From contig NC_050738.1 in NCBI RefSeq assembly GCF_014529535.1, positions 3,728,588-3,792,587 of the forward strand: 64,000 nt of DNA, given 5' to 3'. A program made the position numbers and the translations under genes. Source of the stretch: Bradysia coprophila (Eukaryota > Arthropoda > Insecta > Diptera > Sciaridae). Positions 1-9,634 of the stretch are shown here, in pieces (the first letter of the stretch is position 1; the number at the start of each line of letters is the position of its first letter). The notes below the pieces were generated by a model. The model was not told where the DNA came from. It was given only the letters and a program-made list of their open reading frames with translations, and made no database searches.

Positions 1-72
1 TTCCTCAACCAGCTGTTTAAAATGTTTCTTCTCATAGCCGCTCCAATGCTGGCTGCTTCCTCTTTTCGACAT
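1..72 (-). CDS. N-terminal fragment of a leftward gene, cut by window edge
   Basis: On the minus strand an ATG at 72 opens a frame that runs without a stop to base 1 (24 codons, beginning MSKRGSSQHWSGYEKKHF and rich in basic and polar residues). Eleven bases upstream of the ATG the minus strand has an AATTTCAG acceptor-like site, so the start may lie at the head of a second exon. The rest of the gene lies outside the window. I do not recognise the protein. The case for coding is the open frame, the balanced codon use, and the position divergent from the Tudor gene that starts at 874, with which it would share an 800-bp promoter region. Confidence 0.5.
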   Translation of the reverse strand, partial: MSKRGSSQHWSGYEKKHFKQLVEE

Positions 73-873
73 TATCTTTTGCTGAAATTTTCTGTATGGG
101 AAAAGGCAAATGTTTTCATTGCGGCTAAGAAAATATCTCTAGGTTTACAAAGGTGATTGGACAAGGAATAGGTAAATTTTGGGACATATTTGAGATTTCG
201 TCATGTGACTAATGGAAAATCTCAATTAAAGAACATTATCATCTGAAAGAGAATTTAGTGGATGACACAGAATTGTTTTATTTTCATTCAGCTGGCGGAC
301 ATCTAAAATTTGCGTAGGCATTCGTATGATTTTCATTTTCAATTGATTCAAATAAAAGTGACGAAGGGAAAATTATCGTTCGATACATTGATCAATAAAC
401 TTTAGCTCAAAAATAAAATCCGGCACTTTGAGGTTAGGTACCATAATTTGTTTGAACTTTTAATTGAATAAAAAATAAAAACAAAAGAATGACGCTAACC
501 TTTCGAGTACAATTTTCGTTATTTTGAACAAGTTTATGTCGATGACTTTCACTATTCTTGATTATTTTGTTTTGTTTTTCGATTTTTTAACACACCACAC
601 TGCTGGAGGTAGAAACATGAAATGACAATACGACTATTGGTAATACAGTAACACAATCATTATCGTTTCGGCCGATATAGAAGGTGACATGAACGAAAGA
701 GAAAAACGAAATTAGAATTATACATTAACGAAATACACACAGGGTATGTCTTTTTCTGTCTCAGCTGTTTTAAAGTGCGGTTGTATGCATTCTTGATTTG
801 CAAACAAAACAATGGAAGCATTTTTCCAACAGCCTTAAAATTTTACCATTTGACGAGTAGTAACAACAAAAAA
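73..873. other. intergenic region between two divergent genes
   Basis: AT-rich stretch with no convincing reading frame or repeat. It would hold the promoters of both the leftward fragment (1-72) and the Tudor-domain gene. I see no clear TATA box. Confidence 0.4.
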
Positions 874-3800
874 ATGAATTTTGAAATCGAAAAGAAGATT
901 TTCGACATTCATTCCGCTTTTTTAAGCGAGTATACCCAAGCGACAACTGGCTTATCGGATTTCTACAAAGCCGTAAGTTTTCATTGTCTTTTTTTTTAGA
1001 ATCGGTGTCCCTGCACCTATTCCATTGTTAAAATTGTCAATGGAGTTCGAGTAGGAAGAACAGATGCTAACAGAATGTCTACCCTGGTTCATAGATTACA
1101 TCGTTCTTTTCATCAATGGCTTGTGGACTGGAAACGCTATCGAGCGAGCGGGTGGACGAAAACATTCGCTCAATTCAAGACGTCTGTTTCTTCTTGAAAA
1201 CATTCTGTTCTGAAATTGAGCTGCACACGCAGCTACTGAAAGCGAAATCAAAACAAGAAATCGATTCGGAAGTAATTGAAGATATGATGAGCGATGTCGA
1301 TACCGAATATCAGATGCCGGATAATCCCAATGATATTTACCCGGTCGAAGTTTATCCGGAAATTTTTGATTACAAAACCATTGATCCATCCATGTGTAAG
1401 CAAAAAAAAGAACAATTTTGTCGATTGACTTGGCGCTGTAATTGACTTTTTGAAAATAATTGCAGTTGTCGCTGGCGACACAGATGAATTTTTCATTAGT
1501 TTTATCAAGGACGACGCCAGCTTCTTGTTCTTTATGATGAATGCGTCGTAAGTTGCTCACAGATTGATTAAATGGAAAATTGCTGTAACACGCTGTTTAC
1601 ACTTCAGGAGTGCGGACGTTGTCATCCAGCAACCGGAATTCCGATATGATATTATTCCGTCGAAGGGAACGGTTTTTGGTCTGCTGTTGGATGGTGTTAT
1701 TTTCCGGGCCGTTCGAGAGAATTCACTGCCGGTAAGTGGAAAATAAGTTTTGCTTGTTTTGGTCGCCAAAAGTTAAACAAAATGGAAATGAAACACCAAC
1801 CCATTGAAAAGTCAGTGGTATCAATCGGGAAATTTGGAAAATGAAAACGACGTCTCGGTTCGGTGCTCGAAAATCTCCCTAATCGAATTGAATGATTCTT
1901 CCAGTTCATTCCTGTCGAGCTCGAACAGGTGAAGAACTTACTTTTCTTGCATTCGACTCTGGCTTAACACTTATGATTTGAGACTGTAAGCGTAAGTCTT
2001 TATCACATCGCTTGATACTAAATCCAATCCTCAAAAAGGTCAATTCAATTTCGGGTTGAGAGACTCAAATGCAAATTTTGTAAGGAAAGCCAGAGCCTTC
2101 TCCAAGGAAATTTTGTCTTATCAAGCTCGTTTCACACGCGAAATTTATTCGGTCGGCTCATCAGTGTTTCTGTGTTTGTGCTGTAAATTTAAGACATCGC
2201 CGAAAGTTCTATTCATGGATTGTGAGCAACAACTTCACAGGAAATTTCCGATTCGTTTCAAATTCCTTCAGTGGGAACGCATGAGAATTGGTTAGAGCAA
2301 AGGCCTGTGTGGTATCAGCTCGAATTTGTGTCAAAGCCATTGGTGCCGTATGAAGACTCAAATTTGAAGCTCTGTTGCACCAATTCCATTTCGACATAAA
2401 TTTTTGTATTTTGTTCAATACAGGCTACGACATAGGGAACATCTAGCGCACAAAAGCTAAGTCGTTGAAAAACTAACTTTTCAATGTCGTGTAGTGTCAC
2501 AATATGCCATAGGTTTCTAACCATATTGCCTTCAGAGTCTCTGGATCTAGCTCCGTATTCTCTTCCATTTTTTTCAGTAAAAAATAATTTTCGTTGCAGA
2601 CACGACCAAAATCAATCAAAGTTTTCTTGATCGATGTGGGTGAAATTGTCGAAATCACCAAAGACTACAAAATGTATCGGCTGACAGAGGACATGCAACA
2701 GACTCCAGGCCAGTCGATATTCTGCAAATTGAGTGTGGTAAATACAATTGACCAACGCACTTCGAGTGACAGCTGCCAATTAGAGTACTATTTTGTATGG
2801 AAAAGGTTTCAAATTTTGTTTGCTCATGCTTGAAGTGCGTTGAATTGATTTATTTGTTGAATCGTAGAACGCGTTCTTGCTCACATGAAATTTTCCTGAT
2901 ATTTTTTCTTACTCATAGAATGACAACAGTGAAGATTTGGACGACGAAAACTATCTTCGGGATAAGTTGTTCACAAAGCAAGTTATTCGGATCAATCGAG
3001 TGTACAAGTAAGGCATTTCTATCTCTAGCAATACGACAACGTCTTCACTCTTCGTTTTTCGTCTGTCAATTACATCAGAAATATGTTGGAGGTGTCCATT
3101 ATTACACAGGCTCCGGGATCTTCGCAAGCCATTTTTCCACGATCCTCACAAACTGCTCGGCCTCGATCTTCACAAGCCTTTTTTCCACGATCTTCACAAG
3201 ATTTTCCTCCAGGATCTTCACAAGCCAGCAACACAAGATCAACACGGGTACTGTACACTATGCAGCCAATCCCAAAATAATAAACATTTTTTCGAGCTCT
3301 TTTCTCACTTTACACAGACGCTATCATCGTCCAACAGTGATACATCGACCACATTTACTTCACGGAATACAAATCTCAAAACTTTATCCAATGAAAGGGC
3401 TCCAAGCGAGACTATGCCTCCATTGGTACGAAACCACGAGAAGCACGGTAGTAACAGCACTGTGATGAGTGGTAAAAGCACTGTGGTCAGTGGTAGCAGC
3501 ACTATGGTCAGTGATAGCAAAACTGTGGTCAGTGGTAACAGTACTTTGGTCAATGGTAACAATTCGCTAACTCAAGAAGAACTTGATGAACTATACGAAG
3601 AGCCATTGAATACGGAGAATGCCATGGTGGCAGTGATGGGATATAATCCACAAGATGATCGGCGGATTTGTAAATTCACCATTCCGGAGACGAACACTTG
3701 CTTCAAAGGAAGACATTGTAAATTGGAGCACACCACCAAGCTGAAAGGTATAGTTCACTACAATTTCGCTGTTGAGCCAATTGATCCAATTACACGTTCC

Positions 3801-4657
3801 ACATTTTAGACGGATGGACAAAGGATCAGAGAATCTTTAAGTCAACAATTCATTGTCAGATGCCGATGCCGAAAGTCGGAAAGAAAATCCAATTGTTCGT
3901 CCAGTATGTGGATGATACTGACAAATTTTACTGTCACATCGTGCCGAAGAACTGTAAAAGTGCAGACGAACTACCGGCTGAACGTATTTTCGAGAAACTC
4001 AACGATCCCAATACGACGGCAAAGTTCAAAAAGTGTGTGGTGCCTCCTGCTGAGTTTGAACTCGTTTTCGCCTTGTTCGAAGACGGCTGGTACCGAGCGA
4101 AAATTGTGCAGAAGTTTTCGGAGGTCGAATACAGAGTGAGTTTTCCAATTTTCTCGAAAATTTTCCGGTTTTTTTTTGCTATGTCGCTCAATCTGTTATA
4201 ATTCTTGTCCCTCGACCACAATCGGTGATAGTCAATTTCGTTTCCTCCACAGGTGTTCTTTGTCGATTACGGTAACTGCCAGAGCAAGCACATAAACGAT
4301 TTACGTCGATGGGACGATGCATTCGATTGCTATTCTTTCCAGGCGATCGAATGCAAGCTGGACAACATCATTAAGTTGAAAAAGAAGGATGTGAATGCCG
4401 TGGCATTTTTCGAAAAATTGGTTTTCCGAAAGGTAGTTACGGCAACTGTTACGTGAGTAGTTCGGGAAATAGTTATAATTTGCATCCGGCGAAAATTTAC
4501 TTTTTTCTCTCAATTTTCCTTGACCAGATCTAACGCCGGTATTTTGCTTATCACCATGGAATATCAGGGCTACGATGTCGGAGAACAGTTGTGCGCTGCC
4601 GGATTTGCCACAGCAAAGCCAATAACACGATTTCCAAGTGGTATGTTTCCCGGATGA
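874..4657 (+). CDS. Tudor-domain protein with CCCH zinc finger (piRNA-pathway type)
   Basis: Multi-exon gene of about 700 residues. Exons in phase: 874-972, (1000-1050), 1095-1395, 1466-1547, 1608-1731, 2600-2737, 2919-3007, 3079-3247, 3318-3747, 3810-4135, 4253-4452, 4528-4657, TGA at 4655. The 51-bp second exon is optional: skipping it keeps frame, and including it needs a 44-bp intron with a CTAAC branch site. The first extended Tudor domain spans exons 1466-3007 (core VFLIDVGEIVEI). A Ser-rich linker follows, with SSQ repeats and five 7-residue units of the type STVVSG, then one CCCH finger (C-x9-C-x5-C-x3-H, near 3670-3732). The second Tudor domain spans 3810-4657 (core VFFVDYGNC). Tudor domains bind methylarginine on Piwi proteins, and this architecture suggests a germline or piRNA granule factor; the role is inferred from the family. 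A possible AATAAA poly(A) signal lies near 4752. Domain family is clear, exact orthologue is not. Confidence 0.85.
3448..3562 (+). repeat. coding minisatellite, five 21-bp units in the Tudor gene linker
   Basis: Five degenerate 21-bp units in frame code 7-residue repeats (NSTVMSG, KSTVVSG, SSTMVSD, SKTVVSG, NSTLVNG). They form a Ser/Thr/Val-rich spacer just before the CCCH finger. Length variation here would not break the frame. Confidence 0.7.
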
Positions 4658-4847
4658 AATTGAGCGAGACGCTTCACAAGTTTTCGAAGAGAAAGCAAGC
4701 AACTATGACTGATAATCAAAATGACCCAAACGCAATAATGTCCACCGTGAAATAAAACGTTTTCTTTTGTATTTTTCCAAACGGTTTGCATTTCATTTCG
4801 ATATAAGTATGAGAGAGCCTTCGCGATACATTGCTCAGTACCAAAAC

Positions 4848-5031
4848 TACACACAGCGACATGAAAGAGATCTAATCCGACCTTGATTTAGTCTTGATTT
4901 CTACTTACGAAAAAAGCACTCCGTTTCCTCTCTCTTCACACTTTAAATTATAGAAAAGAGGCGTAACGTAGTCGCTTTTTTAAGTGGAAATCAAGCCTTA
5001 GGTCTCTTTCGCGTCGCTAACGCTATGTGTA
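4848..5031. mobile_element. short inverted-repeat element (MITE-like)
   Basis: A 184-bp block whose ends are imperfect inverted repeats: left TACACACAGCGACATGAAAG, right the complement of TACACATAGCGTTAGCGACG. Homology continues inward for about 60 bp through CGAAAGAGACCTAA-like and TTGATTTCxACTTA-like motifs. It lies between the Tudor gene and the Mpv17-like gene, with no coding capacity. Confidence 0.5.
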
Positions 5032-5300
5032 ACTAGAGCTACCGAATAGCCGTTTCCATTCAAATAATAATGTTTATCTGATCATGGTGGTACACGGTCA
5101 TATGTCACAATTCTACCTTCATCGTGTGTCAAACAAACTGAAGAAAACGCAGACCAGATGTTGCTTAAAAAATGTGATTGCCATGTAATAACCCAACGTT
5201 ACCTCATCCCACCATTGAGCAAGTGTTCCTGAAAAAAATACCATCGATCCCACGGCGGCCTGATCGTCGGCACACATCAACTGGAGGCGGCATTTCGGAA

Positions 5301-6030
5301 ATGCAAGCATTGCTCCGTAATTTCAAAAATTACCTCAACCAATCGACGACACTGCAAAAGATTCGTGTTTACAATCGCATCGCATTCAGTCCGAAATATC
5401 TTCTGTTTACCAATGTGTGCATATCCATATCGTTGTCCTGTGTCGGCGATTGTTTGGAACAACAATATGAATTGTTTACGAAGGATCTGGATCAATATAG
5501 CGGAAAAAGAACCGTCCACATGGCATTGTCTGGGTAAATACTAGTGCGGCGAAATGGGTCCGAAAGGCACTGAAACGATTTCTTGCAAAAATATACTTTT
5601 TAGATCGACGGTGGGTGTGATATGTCATTATTGGTACAAATTCTTGGACAAACGTATGCCCGGGCGAAGTCTCTCAATTGTGTTGAAGAAAGTTTTCTGG
5701 GACCAAATGATTTGCTCGCCCGTTGTGATATCAACATTCTTTTTAACGTTAGGCGTGCTGGAACAGTCTAGTCGAGAGGAAGTTATCGCTGAAATCAAAA
5801 ACAAAGCTTGGAAATTGTATGCAGGTACAGTATGCACCACACCAGTATTTTATCCAATTTTACCGGCGAATTTAACATAAAATTTTGATTCGACAGCCGA
5901 GTGGGTGGTATGGCCTCCAGCTCAAGTAATAAATTTTTATTTGCTGCCGAATAAGTACCGCGTTCTGTACGACAATACCATATCATTAGGATACGATGTA
6001 TACACGTCGAAGGTGAAGCACGGGAAATAG
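5301..6030 (+). CDS. Mpv17/PMP22-family integral membrane protein
   Basis: Three exons (5301-5533, 5604-5824, 5897-6030; phases 2 and 1) give a 195-residue protein, the usual size for this family. Family marks are the HYWYKFLDKRMPG segment after the first intron and the C-terminal EWVVWPPAQVINFYLLPNKY / VLYDNTISLGYDVYTS block. The protein has about four hydrophobic segments. Mpv17-like proteins sit in the inner mitochondrial or peroxisomal membrane; the vertebrate founder is linked to mitochondrial DNA maintenance and Mpv17L2 to mitoribosome assembly. The C terminus resembles the Mpv17-like-2 type. The ATG at 5301 is preferred because it aligns with the usual start just before the RNF-x-YLN region. 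The frame stays open upstream to 5178 but without an earlier ATG. Confidence 0.9.
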
Positions 6031-6896
6031 TCCGGTTAAGAGATTTTAGCTACGTTTATAAACACCACACCATTTATGCCTGAAATGTAAATTATTTGAA
6101 AATAGACGCAAGAGACCTTGACGGAATAAATTTGTAAGTCGCAATCGTAGAAAGTGCTCTCATGTTTTTGATTTCTTACTGACGGATGTTGTCAGCGGGA
6201 GCCGGCGGAGAATACTGCCGAGATATTCTAGTGTGAAAAAAAACTCCTTAACCTGTTACAGACGTCAAGCATATGACCAGTAATATTATCGGGTCTATTA
6301 CTTCCATCGATCAAAGTATTTTTAATCGGTTGATTTCAAATCTTGTACTTCAATTTATTTAACATGCATTTTCGCTTATAAAGGGCAATATTACCCAGAG
6401 CTTGTCTTTATTTTTGTCGCCGATATCGATAACAGATGAATAGCCGTATGTGACAGGTTAAGAATGTGTCTATTGACTATCGCTGGAAATGTCCTTCTGG
6501 TCAAGTTAGTCTTTGGTGTAAAATTATTCCTCAGTTAAAAATTAACGGAAATGAGTGACAAACTAGTGACCTATTTTTCATAACACTCGTCTCGTAATCA
6601 CATGAAATTGCGTTGTATTTATGCAGAATGCAAGTCAGAATTGCAAGTACACGATAAGCTAATTATTTTCGCTTATGGTAAGTAGGTAACCACAAATTTA
6701 ATCTGGTGGATTTTTTGTTTGATTTTTTTCTCTCTATTTCATTGCACTTGTATTGGTTGAGCAAGTGTACCGATATTATAGTACAACCTGTAGCGTATAA
6801 ATAGATGGAATTTCGTTGCCATTCAATCAGTAATCAATTTGTGAACGTAAAACTGATTTTTTTAATTTAATTCTTTGGATCCAAATAAGAAAGAAA
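6031..6896. promoter_or_regulatory. intergenic region with TATA box of the 82-residue gene
   Basis: Mostly featureless AT-rich DNA. At about 6792-6801 a GTATAAATAG TATA box is followed about 30 bp later by a TCAGT initiator-like site near 6828, and then by the ATG at 6897. This fits a compact, single-exon gene with its own core promoter. Confidence 0.55.
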
Positions 6897-7145
6897 ATGG
6901 CTGAGCCATTGCCTTTGATCCTTGTGAAGCACTCAAGTGGACGATCCGAAAATTTCACACTGGATACTTCGTTGAAATTGAAGGATATCCGGGTGATTCT
7001 TAGCCACAACAATTACATGAACAGAGAGGATAGGTTCATCTACAAGAAGGAGATTGTAGTTCACACAGAAGAAGCTTATCGAATTCTTTTCGATATCCTT
7101 GACGATGATCATCAGCTGAATATTGGTGTTGAGCTGTCTAATTAA
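6897..7145 (+). CDS. 82-residue single-exon protein, possible ubiquitin-like fold
   Basis: An ATG-to-TAA frame of 83 codons with a well-placed TATA box and initiator about 100 and 70 bp upstream, and AATAAT/AATAAA-like 3' signals near 7203. The protein is acidic and soluble, with no signal peptide. The pattern is a short strand (LPLILVKHSSGRSENFTL), a LKDIRVIL helix, an acidic FIYKKEIVVHTEEAYRIL segment and an ILDDDHQLNI end. This spacing recalls ubiquitin-like or sensor domains of the LxDIRxxL type, but I cannot assign a family. The promoter and the sensible amino-acid composition support a real gene. Function unknown. Confidence 0.65.
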   Translation: MAEPLPLILVKHSSGRSENFTLDTSLKLKDIRVILSHNNYMNREDRFIYKKEIVVHTEEAYRILFDILDDDHQLNIGVELSN

Positions 7146-7271
7146 CTTATTAAAAAAAAAATTGAATTGTACCGAGTGTGTGACCTTACCTGTACAATCG
7201 AAATAATAAAAAACGGAAAATAATCTGAATTTCACTAACGGATGACCTGACGGCAAAGCTTTCTTTTATTT

Positions 7272-7468
7272 AACACACGGAAGAGTACGCCCAGGCAGGA
7301 GTCATTCATTTTACGAATGTCAAAATAAGGGATCTAGCCGTAGTATGAAAATGAACTCAAATAAACCCCGACATAAATTGAATTTAATTTGCAAAGTACA
7401 AGGTTACTAGATAACTCAGGTCCCTAGTCAAATTAAGTGCTACTGCCTGGTTCTACTCTGCCGTGCTT
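7272..7468. mobile_element. MITE, family B, copy 1
   Basis: A 197-bp element with inverted ends: ACACACGGAAGAGTACGCCC at left and GCCTGGTTCTACTCTGCCGTG (shortened here to CTGGTTCTACTCTGCCGTG) at right. Internal sequence such as the GGTCCCT / TTTGAGTTCATTTTCATAC-like stretch is shared with the copies at 10895-11092 and 48083-48225. No coding capacity. Confidence 0.65.
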
Positions 7469-7565
7469 AATAATTTTTTTATTGATGTAGGGTCGGATGG
7501 GAACTCTTATTAGTAAAAATCTGTTCTTACACGTGAAAGATGAACCCTAACATCGAGTCTTTCTT

Positions 7566-7676
7566 ATTTCAATTAAAAACTTTAAACGGTGAAGAACTCT
7601 TTTGTTGTTTCGATCATTTTCAAATGGCTGAATTTTGAATATGAGTTCTTCACCATTTAAAGTTTTTAATTGAAAT
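7566..7676. repeat. hairpin with about 35-bp arms
   Basis: ATTTCAATTAAAAACTTTAA and the following GGTGAAGAACTC at 7566-7600 are matched as inverted complement at about 7642-7676, with a loop of about 40 bp. It could be a tiny foldback element or the source of a hairpin RNA. Reading frames crossing it are by-products of the palindrome. Confidence 0.65.
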
Positions 7677-8177
7677 GATTTTACTTTGTCTACTGATTTA
7701 ATTATTGTTTGTGCTCTGTGTGTTCTGTATTTTGTATATCTTTTTAAATTCGTTAAATCTACTTCTGGAATTACACTCATCATCTCTTGCTCATTGAGAA
7801 TGGAGTGATAGTATACATTACACACCCTGAATCTATTACTTCATTAGTTTCAACATAGACAATTGCTATGCCCAAAAATGACGTCCAGTATTTAAATCTA
7901 GCATTTAAAATTTTAAGAATGAAAAAAAACTAAAATTGATGACAAATACATCGTGTGATGAAAGGTGAAAGGTTTCGAATCGAATACGCTAAAAAAGACT
8001 TTTAGCCCGTGGTATGAATAGTATTTTTCATATTGAACGGAGAAAAAGTACGACGAAGTCGCTGAAACTTCAGAAGACTTTTTTTGAAAAATGGTTAACG
8101 AGCGGATGAAAGTTGGAAATTGTATTTCGAGGGTGTTGTTTGTGGCCAGATCGTAATGAGTGCCCAAGTCACCCTAG

Positions 8178-8625
8178 AAAATGATTTTCGTCTTAAGAGG
8201 CATCGGTGCTTTGCTGAAAAGCATACATTAGAGCTCTTTTTAATTACTGGATTTTAGTTTACTTTTGATAATATGTTTCCATCAGAATCCTTTTTGAAAA
8301 ATGCACGACCGCAATTCCGACCACGAATGTGGTAGCTTTCAACAGAAAATTCATTTGGTTGTAGCAGTTTGACCGGCTCTGAGAAATGTGAGCAGTTTAT
8401 GAAAATTTTGTTTAACTGCTCACTTTTCTCAGAGCTGGTTAAACAACTACGACCAAATGTATTTTCGGTTGAAAGCGAACACATTCGTGGTCGGAATTGC
8501 GGTCGTACATTTTTGAAAAAGGATTCTGATGGAAAGATATCATCAAAAATGAAATATGAGGCACACAAATGTTGACTTCAATTTTAGCCAGTACCGGTGC
8601 CTCTTAACTAACATTTTCAAAATAA
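8178..8625. mobile_element. foldback element with about 220-bp arms
   Basis: Nearly the whole 448-bp block is one inverted repeat. The outer ends are CTTAAGAGGCATCGGTGC (left) and its complement-like GTACCGGTGCCTCTTAA (right). The inner arms meet around 8405 through matched segments such as GAGAAATGTGAGCAGTT / AACTGCTCACTTTTCTC. Arm identity looks about 85-90% by eye. There is no real gene: the two opposed frames inside are mirror images of each other. This is a non-autonomous foldback transposon or MITE. Confidence 0.8.
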
Positions 8626-9634
8626 AATTTTTCTCAAGATTTCATTAAACTAAGGTTTTCTTAAAAGTTGGCTCTACTATAGAGATATCTCAAGATTCAA
8701 GTTTTCCAAATTTTCTACACAGAGGCTAGCGAGTTACACGTTGTTTCCCCTTCCATCCCTTCTCAAGACAGCTTCGAGAATCCTTTTTGAATGAATGGTG
8801 TACATTATGGATCTTGTTATTGATTGAGCTCCATAATCTTTCTCTGAATTGGACCGTTCCATTTTAATGACAAATTGGCTCAAAATTATCAGTTATAATT
8901 CGTACATTCTAACCATTTACTTAACATAGAATTCTTCAGATTTCTAAGGGAGACATCACCAGACACAGACGAAATCCGTCAACTTTTACGGTGAAAGTTT
9001 TACTTTCCTACTACTATAAATCGACATATTGCAGATAGAGTGCAGATTACGGCATTATATGCAATGTTTACCATCGATTAGTTGAAGTGGCAATCGGCGG
9101 AAATCTAATCGTATTTCTTGTGAAATAATGATTCAGCTTAAGTTTCCATTCGATTCAATAAAACGAAATTCCAGTGCTTGGTATCTCCTATCCGATGTAT
9201 TCGATACGACGATAATAAAATATTATTGTGCGATGTGAATGTACCAAAACAAAGTTTTTTTTTTGCACATTTCGAAAATCAGCTCAAGTATTGGCATTTA
9301 AAAGTCAATCAATAAATACTTAAATTGGGAATTATTACCTTACCTTTATCGTGGATTTTGATACGAGACACACAAATACATCGATTCAGCATGGTTAAGA
9401 CACTTAATGAAAGCGTCGTCAGTCGTTGTGTGATACATTGCGTTAGAGACTTTGGTACTCACGACGATAACATACACACATGAATTTATCTTTGATTGCG
9501 AGTCCGATTATACTACTATATTAATAGAGATTCGAGACGGTTGCAAAGCTTTTTTGTCGTCAGTTACTTTTAACCTAACGAACGATTCACTTTGTTGAAA
9601 ATCTTACACTACATTAATCGGATTCAAATACGAA

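Noticed and set aside
8254..8575. Two opposed frames of 104 and 68 codons with similar peptides
   Set aside because: They are mirror translations of the two arms of the foldback element, not genes.
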